Positions 1-4,607 of a DNA stretch of 11,877 nt are shown piece by piece. The translations under genes and the position numbers were made by a program. Numbering within the stretch: the first letter of the stretch is position 1; every line of letters starts with the position of its first letter. This stretch comes from SOIA01 sp964346585 (lineage in GTDB: Bacteria; Acidobacteriota; Aminicenantia; Aminicenantales; Aminicenantaceae): the NCBI GenBank assembly GCA_964346585.1, contig CAYFVQ010000100.1, positions 1 through 11,877 on the forward strand, in the 5' to 3' direction. The notes below the pieces were generated by a model. It had not been told where the DNA came from, did not search any database, and saw only the letters and a list, made by a program, of their open reading frames with translations.

Positions 1-242
1 CGTGCCAAAATTATCCCCAGGGATATTCAGATGCGGCTCAAACAGTTTGTATCATTTTATCACAGCTTGTGTTCGCAAACGGACTAAAATCGTAAGCCAA
101 CTAAAGTAAGGAAACAGGAGTGACTGGTTGATATTCATAAAATTTTTTGAATAACCGGTAGGTTTCAATTGAGGTTTTTCTTAAGTGTTACCTGACCATT
201 TTATTATTTCTTTTATGAAAAGCTTCTTTCAGCGTTCGATTT

Positions 243-336
243 CTTCAATCCGGGGAAGCCAGAACCTTAAAGGGATTGGCTTGCACACGCCTCAATCGAT
301 TTAATCCTGCGAAAGCCGAAGCTTTGAAAATATTAC
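243..336. repeat. Two short dispersed repeat units (AATCC-GGGAAGCC family)
   Basis: Two related units lie at 243-272 and 301-336, and a third at 1635-1669. The common pattern is AATCC, then a short G-rich stretch, then AAGCC. The second and third units continue with GCTTTG and an AATATT block. The second unit contains a compact hairpin, AAAGC-CGAA-GCTTT (312-325). In the first unit, CAATCC (246-251) can pair with GGATTG (273-278) and AAGCCA (256-261) with TGGCTT (277-282); the two pairings interleave and share two bases. The similarity is seen by eye only. What these sequences do is unknown. Confidence 0.4.
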
Positions 337-377
337 AAATCATCCAAATTTAGCTAGAAATGAGACACGCACACGTT

Positions 378-413
378 AGGGGATTAAATCAGTTGCTTTT
401 CCCCTTTTATTTT
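378..413 (+). terminator. Candidate intrinsic terminator
   Basis: AGGGGA (378-383) pairs perfectly with TCCCCT (400-405) across a 16-base loop and is followed by a T-rich run, TTTATTTT. The shape fits a weak Rho-independent terminator reading rightward, which would end a transcript entering from the left edge. The loop is long for a terminator and no upstream gene is confirmed, so the call is tentative. Confidence 0.3.
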
Positions 414-475
414 GATTGTTGCTACGTTGCTTCTCTACACTCTTTATTTGCAGAGTGAAACAAGCCTTAACTATT

Positions 476-799
476 TTAAGATTCATCAAATTTTATATGA
501 GAGTATAAAAATCTATCACATTTATAATTGTAAATTCCAGCTGAAATCATTTCTCCACCACTCACTGACTCGGAAATCTGAATATCAATCTTTCCACAGA
601 GAGGACATATCTTTTCTTTGATGCGTAATGGATTTTTACAGTGTGAACAGATTTTATTTAATTTCTTTAAATCATATTCCTTTGGTAATTTGAATTCGTT
701 TCCCTTTTTAAATTTTTTTTCATTAAGTTCTCTGAGATAAGTATCCGGACAAAAATCCCTTTCCCAAAAATCACAATTTTGTAGGAATATAGCTTTCAA
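476..799 (-). CDS. Small cysteine-rich zinc-ribbon protein (copy B')
   Basis: A 107-residue cytosolic protein with no signal peptide or membrane segment. The cysteines are Cys9, Cys17, a CxxC at 51-54 (CSHC), a CxxC at 65-68 (CPLC) and Cys94. The two CxxC knuckles 10 residues apart form a compact zinc ribbon. It is clearly related to the 111-residue protein at 3505-3840: both have an early Cys-x7-Cys, a K-L-x-x-I-C-x-x-C-K segment, a second C-P-x-C, then a G-x-E-M and Y-[KR]-C near the end. This copy has lost the final cysteine of the other copy and has a shortened tail. The start is TTG at 799, with an AAGGAA ribosome-binding site about 6 bases upstream and an in-frame stop just before it. 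It lies downstream of the zinc-ribbon gene at 1031-1363, with a structured hairpin between them. A role in nucleic-acid or protein binding is only a guess. Confidence 0.7.
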   Translation of the reverse strand: MKAIFLQNCDFWERDFCPDTYLRELNEKKFKKGNEFKLPKEYDLKKLNKICSHCKNPLRIKEKICPLCGKIDIQISESVSGGEMISAGIYNYKCDRFLYSHIKFDES

Positions 800-837
800 T
801 TATTCCTTTCTCTCCGGGGAATTCATTTTTTCTTTCT

Positions 838-970
838 TTATCTGCTCTATTAAGGTAATATTTCACTCCCTATTTCAAAAGCCAGCCCTCTCTCAGTTAC
901 CTTGGGGAAAAGAAGCTCTGGAGAGAACAAGCTCCTAGAGGATAAACAATACCGAGAGAGGGCATGGCAT
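838..970. repeat. Structured hairpin element, copy 1
   Basis: The outer stem is GCCAGCCCTCTCTC (881-894) pairing with GAGAGAGGGCATGGC (954-968), 14 base pairs with one bulged A. After the left arm come 9 bases and then GGGGAAAAGAAG (904-915), followed at once by an inner hairpin, CTCTGGAG (916-923) with CTCC-T-AGAG (932-940). A 12-base block, TTATCTGCTCTA (838-849), lies outside the stem and recurs identically near copy 2 (4048-4059). The element sits between two zinc-ribbon genes, as copy 2 does. It could be a non-coding RNA, an RNA processing or translation control element, or a small palindromic mobile element. Its strand cannot be decided from sequence alone. Confidence 0.65.
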
Positions 971-1030
971 GTGATTCACTTTTCTTGTTTAAAATTGTGA
1001 TCTCCTTACGTTTCCTAGAGCGAAATTTAT

Positions 1031-1363
1031 CTAAATATTGCTGGATATTGCTGGCAGGACGAATTTCTTATGAGGACACTCACTGCATATTTTGTCTAAT
1101 GACTCTATATTCATAGAATTATTGAATAGTAACTTCGGGAATAAGGTTAAAACTTCCTTGTTACACATTTCGCGGTTATTCCATCTTGTTTCACATAGTT
1201 GCGATAACAACTGAACCTTTTCTCCGGTGTCATACAAGAAAAAAATTCCACATTGATTGCATTTATGTATAGGTCTTGATTCATCATTGTTTTTAATCTT
1301 TGCATCATAAATATTCTCTGAATCGATACTGAAGCAGCTCGGACACATCATTTCTTCTATCAT
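1031..1363 (-). CDS. Small protein with two possible four-cysteine zinc sites (copy A')
   Basis: A 110-residue soluble protein. Cys7/Cys10 (CPSC) and Cys35/Cys38 (CNQC) form a classic N-terminal zinc ribbon. A second set, Cys57, Cys67 and Cys93/Cys96 (CSEC), could bind another metal ion. The start is the ATG at 1363, with AGGAAG about 4 bases upstream. The N-terminus, M-I-E-E-M-M-C-P-S-C, resembles that of the gene at 4181-4372 (V-E-E-K-M-T-C-P-N-C). This copy adds about 50 residues carrying the second cysteine set. It is on the same strand as, and upstream of, the gene at 476-799, separated by the hairpin element. The family is not recognised and the function is unknown. Confidence 0.72.
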   Translation of the reverse strand: MIEEMMCPSCFSIDSENIYDAKIKNNDESRPIHKCNQCGIFFLYDTGEKVQLLSQLCETRWNNREMCNKEVLTLFPKLLFNNSMNIESLDKICSECPHKKFVLPAISSNI

Positions 1364-1529
1364 CAGTCTTCCTTTTACATAAATTCCCTTCTATTATTTT
1401 GTTTGTTAATTGAAAAAAATATCAATAAGAAAATAATGAGTATAAACTTGGTAGATATAATACTTGTTATACCTGAAATGAAATCACACGGGAGAGAACA
1501 CGAAGAAAAAAGGCTGAATTGACCTCTTT

Positions 1530-1571
1530 ATTTTATAGCCCCATATTGAGATTTTATAGCCCTATACTGAG
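1530..1571. repeat. Two-unit 21-base tandem repeat
   Basis: Unit 1 (1530-1550) and unit 2 (1551-1571) both begin ATTTTATAGCCC and end TGAG, differing at two positions. A 21-base period is two turns of B-DNA, so both copies would face the same side of the helix, as in paired protein-binding sites. Distance to the pilin start is about 350 bases. There is no evidence for which protein, if any, binds. Confidence 0.6.
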
Positions 1572-1634
1572 AATTTTCTCGTCCTTCGTCTCCCATCTTC
1601 CCTATTCATGCGCTGATCCTCTCAGCTATCTTTT

Positions 1635-1669
1635 CAAATCCCGGGAAGCCAGCGCTTTGGAATATTTAG
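1635..1669. repeat. Third unit of the AATCC-GGGAAGCC dispersed repeat
   Basis: This unit reads AAATCCCGGGAAGCC and continues with GCGCTTTGGAATATT. It matches the unit at 301-336 over most of its length, and matches the unit at 243-272 in the first half. GCGCTG (about 1609-1614) upstream can also pair with CAGCGC inside it. Confidence 0.4.
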
Positions 1670-1750
1670 TTTCCGCTCTCTTCTCGCTTTGCTTTAAGCA
1701 TACTTGATTTTCCTGCCATTTTTCTTAATAAGTGAAATATCACCCCTTAT

Positions 1751-1796
1751 ATCATCTCTAGAGATGATTGACATTTTGGTAGATGTGGATTTAAGC
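1751..1796 (+). promoter_or_regulatory. Palindromic operator candidate overlapping a -35-like box, upstream of the pilin gene
   Basis: ATCATCTCTAGAGATGAT (1751-1768) is a perfect 18-base palindrome. Its last base is the first base of TTGACA (1768-1773), a consensus sigma-70 -35 box. The matching -10 region (about 1790-1796, TTAAGC) is poor, so the promoter itself is uncertain. The palindrome is the kind of site a homodimeric regulator would use. The leader to the pilin start at 1923 would be roughly 120 bases. Confidence 0.4.
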
Positions 1797-1910
1797 TCCA
1801 AATGAGGATAACAAAAAAAGGGAATATTTCTCTGATCAGCTAAAACTTCAAAAAAGCGGGGGAGAACACAGCTCACTATTCGAGATGAGGTACAACTACG
1901 TCGTCCGAAA

Positions 1911-1925
1911 GAGGAGAAAGTGATG
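1911..1925 (+). promoter_or_regulatory. Ribosome-binding site that sets the pilin start
   Basis: GAGGAG (1911-1916) lies 6 bases before the ATG at 1923 but only 3 bases before the GTG at 1920. The ATG is therefore preferred, which removes one residue from the longest reading. Confidence 0.65.
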
Positions 1926-3110
1926 GAGAACAAAATTTCACCCCCCAAGTGTCAGCATTCAACTTATACTAGCCAAGGGTATACTCTTATAGAGGTGTTG
2001 ATTGGCAGCGTTATCATTTTGATAGTCGTACTGGCAACGCTGTCCCTGTATATGCACAGCAATAAGGTTTCTGTCGACCAAACACAATATGCCTCGCTTC
2101 AGCATGAGGTCCGTTCAGCCATGTTTTTTGTCTCGAGAGATATAAGGTCTGCAGGTGTAGGTTTGATACCCGAGCTTGCCGGTTACTTTCTGGAAGGAAC
2201 AGATGGCCATGGCCCTTCTCCGGAGTCGCCTGACTCAATAAAAATCATGGCAAATTTTGATGATCCTTTGAGTCTCAAAATTGAGACTTATATGGGTGGA
2301 GGTGGAGGTGGAGCTGCCACGGCTGGTTTATATGATGGGGAATTATCCACTAATCCTTATACCACTGTGGAAAGTTATGTCGACAGACCCATCTTTTTAA
2401 TGTCAAAAACGTGTCCGGGTTGTTTTGCGCTTCGCCAAATAACAAATGTCTTTGGACTTGGTGTGCCCGGCGATGAGAGAATTACTATGTCGCCAGGGCT
2501 ATCTGATCTTGACCCCCCGGGAGGATTGATAGATACGGGTTGTGATGTGGCCTGTTGGAGTGATGCAATAATAACATTCGCCCAGATAAAACAATATTGG
2601 CTTGATACAACAGGGAATCCGGGAGACTATCCGGATTTGAACCTTACCCCAGGACAGGATGGATATTTAGGCATTCCTTATACTTTATATTTAACAAATA
2701 TAGACGAAAGCGGGAATGTCGTGCATATGGCGATAGGTTTGAACATCGAAAATATACAATTCCAGTATATCGGAGATTTCAATTACGATGGAATCACAGA
2801 CCCGCCTGCAAATTGGGATAACAGCAACTGGACAATAGACCCGTTGGATGATGAGGCAACAAAACAGGGAAAAATGGATTTAATAACCAGAATCAGGATG
2901 ATCCGGATATGGATTCTGGGAAGGACAGAAAATCCTTTCGTGAGCGTCTCCGGAACGCCTTCGTCAGGGATCAATGTTTATAGAAGACCTGCTCTTGCTA
3001 ACAGTCCTGGAAGCAGTCAGGATGACTTGCGCAGAAGATTCCTGCTGGAAACAACAACAATCATAAAGAATCTTTCCTTAAAATTATATAATACTGGAGA
3101 TGCATACTAA
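1923..3110 (+). CDS. PilW-like type IV pilus minor prepilin (orphan)
   Basis: A 395-residue minor pilin or pseudopilin, expected in the inner membrane before assembly into a type IV pilus or related filament. The N-terminus has a prepilin peptidase site, S-Q-G19|Y20-T-L-I-E24, with the conserved glutamate at position 5 of the mature protein. It is followed by a hydrophobic helix to about residue 43 and the PilW-type segment with S-R-D-I-R-S-A-G at 71-78. The C-terminal R-R-R-F-L-L-E-T-T segment is also PilW-like. The large periplasmic domain has two close cysteine pairs, Cys164/Cys167 and Cys207/Cys211, that could form disulfides, and a six-glycine run at 125-130 encoded by three GGTGGA units. 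PilW normally lies with fimT, pilV, pilX or pilY1; here none is nearby and all flanking genes are minus-strand zinc-ribbon genes. The 3' end faces the gene at 3116 with a 5-base gap. Confidence 0.88.
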   Translation: MENKISPPKCQHSTYTSQGYTLIEVLIGSVIILIVVLATLSLYMHSNKVSVDQTQYASLQHEVRSAMFFVSRDIRSAGVGLIPELAGYFLEGTDGHGPSPESPDSIKIMANFDDPLSLKIETYMGGGGGGAATAGLYDGELSTNPYTTVESYVDRPIFLMSKTCPGCFALRQITNVFGLGVPGDERITMSPGLSDLDPPGGLIDTGCDVACWSDAIITFAQIKQYWLDTTGNPGDYPDLNLTPGQDGYLGIPYTLYLTNIDESGNVVHMAIGLNIENIQFQYIGDFNYDGITDPPANWDNSNWTIDPLDDEATKQGKMDLITRIRMIRIWILGRTENPFVSVSGTPSSGINVYRRPALANSPGSSQDDLRRRFLLETTTIIKNLSLKLYNTGDAY

Positions 3111-3115
3111 TACTG

Positions 3116-3400
3116 TTACAGCTTTCCAGTCTCTTCATTAATCATATCCCTGGTTATCTGAACAGGTAGATGTTCTTTTTCAGGGTTATAATCTTTCTGA
3201 ACACGCGAGGATAATTTCTCCTTATCCTCTTTTGTAAGAAGCTCTGTATCTAAATAATGTCTCTTTATTCCAAATGTGAGTAGATAAAATTTACATGTCG
3301 GGCATCTAATTAGCATATCCAATTCATCGCCAAGAAGGTCTGGCCTCATTATCGCTTCGTCGTTTTCGCAGAGATAACATTTGATTTTTTCCCAGTCCAT
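3116..3400 (-). CDS. Small zinc-ribbon protein with CxxC...CPxC knuckles
   Basis: A 94-residue soluble protein. Cys8/Cys11 (C-Y-L-C) and Cys33/Cys36 (C-P-T-C) form one zinc ribbon. The following F-Y-L-L-T and K-L-S-S-R-V-Q-K segments resemble the N-terminal zinc domain of many hypothetical proteins that read C-P-x-C-G-x-Y-x-I-T followed by a K-L-S-x-x-x-R segment. In those proteins the zinc ribbon is often fused to a longer C-terminal domain; here the protein ends soon after. The start is the ATG at 3400, with a strong AGGAGG about 5 bases upstream, so the gene is probably real and translated. It is the third gene of the minus-strand zinc-ribbon group (4181-4372, 3505-3840, 3116-3400) and converges on the pilin gene. 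The function is unknown. Confidence 0.75.
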   Translation of the reverse strand: MDWEKIKCYLCENDEAIMRPDLLGDELDMLIRCPTCKFYLLTFGIKRHYLDTELLTKEDKEKLSSRVQKDYNPEKEHLPVQITRDMINEETGKL

Positions 3401-3504
3401 CTTGCCCTCCTTTTTTTAATTCAAGATCATAGAGTCCCTCACTTCTCAGGGTGCTACTTTGTCATCAGTCATTTTAGTTCTCATTTGCAGACTTGAATTT
3501 ATTA

Positions 3505-3840
3505 TTACTTTTTTAATATTAAATCTTTTTCAAGAATCCAAAATAACGTTTCACAATTTTTATTATTACATCTGTATCCATGAGTCATTTCCATTCCGGG
3601 TATGACGTGAGAAATTCCTGCTATTTCAACGTTTTCACCTTTACAGACTGGACACGTTTCTCCTTTGACTATGAAATAACTCGATTTGCATTTTTTGCAT
3701 ATTTCATCTAGTTTTTCTAACTTTTCTCTTGTGTGAGCCAGAGGGATATTTTTTCGTTCTGTGTGATGTTTAAATTCTCTGACATCAGGATGGCATCCCC
3801 AGGTTCCCCAGTTGCCGCATATGTTCGCTAATCTTTCCAT
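3505..3840 (-). CDS. Small cysteine-rich zinc-ribbon protein (copy B)
   Basis: A 111-residue soluble protein when started at the ATG at 3840. The cysteines are Cys8, Cys16, CxxC at 48-51, CxxC at 63-66, and Cys91/Cys96. It is homologous to the protein at 476-799 from this start onward, which is why 3840 is chosen over an upstream GTG (3981). The GTG form would add 47 residues absent from the homologue and would read through hairpin element copy 3. Upstream of the ATG there is only a weak GGA. The eight cysteines could hold two metal ions, with the 48-66 pair forming the zinc ribbon. It has the same upstream partner type (a CPxC mini-protein) and the same intervening hairpin as copy B'. The function is unknown. 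Confidence 0.7.
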   Translation of the reverse strand: MERLANICGNWGTWGCHPDVREFKHHTERKNIPLAHTREKLEKLDEICKKCKSSYFIVKGETCPVCKGENVEIAGISHVIPGMEMTHGYRCNNKNCETLFWILEKDLILKK

Positions 3841-3893
3841 TTTCCGTCTTTTGAGCACACTCGGATAATGACTCGCATGGCAGTATAGTCTTA

Positions 3894-3980
3894 TGGGCGT
3901 CAGTTTTTTTTGAGGGGAAAAGGAGAAATAGCGGGGATTTTTTTTGTCGAGGAAAAACCGCCACTCTTTACTGACGCCCA
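3894..3980. repeat. Structured hairpin element, copy 3 (different outer stem)
   Basis: TGGGCGTCAGT (3894-3904) and ACTGACGCCCA (3970-3980) form a perfect 11-bp outer stem. Exactly 9 bases after the left arm comes GGGGAAAAGGAG (3914-3925), then an inner hairpin closed by GCGG (3931-3934) and CCGC (3958-3961) with T-run/A-run pairing inside. The stem sequence is unrelated to copies 1 and 2, yet the layout and total length (87 bases against 88 and 79) are the same. It lies just upstream of the start at 3840. Confidence 0.6.
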
Positions 3981-4047
3981 CATTGAATGTGTCTCTTAAA
4001 AATTAATATTATTGATAATTTTTCCTGAGAATTTTTCTTCATCTCCC

Positions 4048-4167
4048 TTATCTGCTCTAAGAGGCTTCAACCCATTCACTTTTGAAGCCAGCCCTCTCTC
4101 TGTTACTAAGGGGAAAAGAAGTATTTGAGAGGTAAATTCTTTTCTGGACCGAGAGAGGGCATGGCAT
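4048..4167. repeat. Structured hairpin element, copy 2
   Basis: The outer stem is GCCAGCCCTCTCTC (4087-4100) with GAGAGAGGGCATGGC (4151-4165), identical in both arms to copy 1. Nine bases later comes GGGGAAAAGAAG (4110-4121). The inner pairing differs from copy 1: GAAAAGAA (4113-4120) with TTCTTTTC (4137-4144). The 12-base flank TTATCTGCTCTA recurs at 4048-4059. It sits between the zinc-ribbon genes at 4181-4372 and 3505-3840, mirroring copy 1. Confidence 0.65.
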
Positions 4168-4180
4168 AGTCTTCTGTGTT

Positions 4181-4372
4181 CTAATATGTGTCCATCTCCA
4201 TATTTAATAAATCATCTTCATTAAAGACCTTTCCGCAACTTAGACATTCATAGATGATATCTTCTTCATCTGGATTCTTAAGTCTTTCAGTCCCCTGCTC
4301 TTTGGATTTTTTCCCTGCTTTTTTCTTTATGCTGTAACTGTGACAGTTAGGACATGTCATCTTTTCTTCCAC
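4181..4372 (-). CDS. Mini zinc-ribbon protein (copy A)
   Basis: A 63-residue protein with C-P-N-C near the N-terminus and C-L-S-C about 35 residues later, separated by a lysine- and glutamate-rich stretch, and an acidic tail. The four cysteines can form a single zinc ribbon. The start is chosen as GTG at 4372 because AAAGGAGG lies 5 bases upstream and the product V-E-E-K-M-T-C-P-N-C then aligns with the start of the gene at 1031-1363. An internal ATG at 4360 with GGAAG upstream is the alternative, giving 59 residues. A longer GTG start at 4417 is less likely. It is followed on the same strand by the hairpin element and the larger zinc-ribbon gene. The function is unknown. Confidence 0.65.
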   Translation of the reverse strand: MEEKMTCPNCHSYSIKKKAGKKSKEQGTERLKNPDEEDIIYECLSCGKVFNEDDLLNMEMDTY

Positions 4373-4426
4373 CACTCCCTCCTTTACTTCATCAAAACAA
4401 GATTTGTTTATGAACACCCCATTTCC

Positions 4427-4454
4427 CCTCTTTATAGAGGATTCTCCATCCTCT
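4427..4454. promoter_or_regulatory. Two overlapping, mutually exclusive hairpins
   Basis: CCTCT-TTAT-AGAGG (4427-4440) and AGAGGAT-TCTCC-ATCCTCT (4436-4454) share the AGAGG segment, so only one can form at a time. They lie 55 to 80 bases upstream of the gene at 4181-4372 and could be a small switch in its leader. This rests on pairing alone. Confidence 0.3.
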
Positions 4455-4607
4455 GAATCATCATTATGAGCCGGTGATCAGCTCTCAGCTTTTCTTTTTC
4501 CCTAAAGATTATTTTTTAATACGTTTACAATGAAAATGACAACAAGGATTTATTGTGTATAAAATGACTATAAAAAATACGTGTTGAATCTGCGGGGAAA
4601 TCCCAAG

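Larger units (their letters stand above)
1..475. other. Left-edge stretch without a supported gene
   Basis: I see no convincing gene here. All three plus-strand frames are open from the left edge for about 28 to 36 codons before stopping near 87, 95 and 112. A C-terminal tail of a gene lying mostly outside the window is therefore possible, but the frame cannot be chosen and none gives a recognisable protein. The rest is AT-rich and holds short repeats of an AATCC-GGGAAGCC type (243-272 and 301-336), a possible pseudoknot at 246-282 and a terminator-like hairpin at 378-413. A 69-codon plus-strand open frame at 412-621 runs antisense into the zinc-ribbon gene at 476-799 and is not believed. Confidence 0.5.
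1364..1922. other. 559-base gene-free stretch upstream of the pilin gene
   Basis: No gene is supported here. Short open frames (plus strand 1519-1707, minus strand 1694-1948) have no usable ribosome-binding site or family resemblance. The stretch holds a TATAA/TTATA inverted repeat (1456-1471), a 21-base tandem repeat (1530-1571), a dispersed repeat unit (1635-1669), a perfect 18-base palindrome (1751-1768) abutting a TTGACA box, and the ribosome-binding site of the pilin gene. GGGAGAGAACA-like strings occur near 1492 and 1859 and resemble a segment of hairpin element copy 1 (920-930). Confidence 0.55.

Noticed and set aside
13..24. ATCCCCAGGGAT near the left edge, resembling the palindrome at 11028-11041
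   Set aside because: The dyad is short, the match is partial and no gene context supports it; probably chance.
1631..1650. TTCAAATCCCGGG, resembling a tRNA T-loop
   Set aside because: The flanking bases do not form a T-stem, and no acceptor or anticodon stem can be placed.
1740..1922. Cyclic-di-GMP (GEMM) riboswitch before the pilin gene
   Set aside because: Such a switch would suit a pilin gene, but the conserved GGGCAAACC and GACGCAAAGCC blocks are absent.
1519..1948. Short open frames on both strands upstream of the pilin gene
   Set aside because: They have no ribosome-binding site or family resemblance, and they cover repeats and a palindrome.
3841..3981. GTG-started N-terminal extension of the zinc-ribbon gene at 3505-3840
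   Set aside because: It would add 47 residues not found in the homologue at 476-799 and would run through hairpin element copy 3.
881..4165. CRISPR-like or integron attC interpretation of the hairpin elements
   Set aside because: There are only three units at irregular spacing, no cas or integrase gene, and none of the attC core-site sequences.
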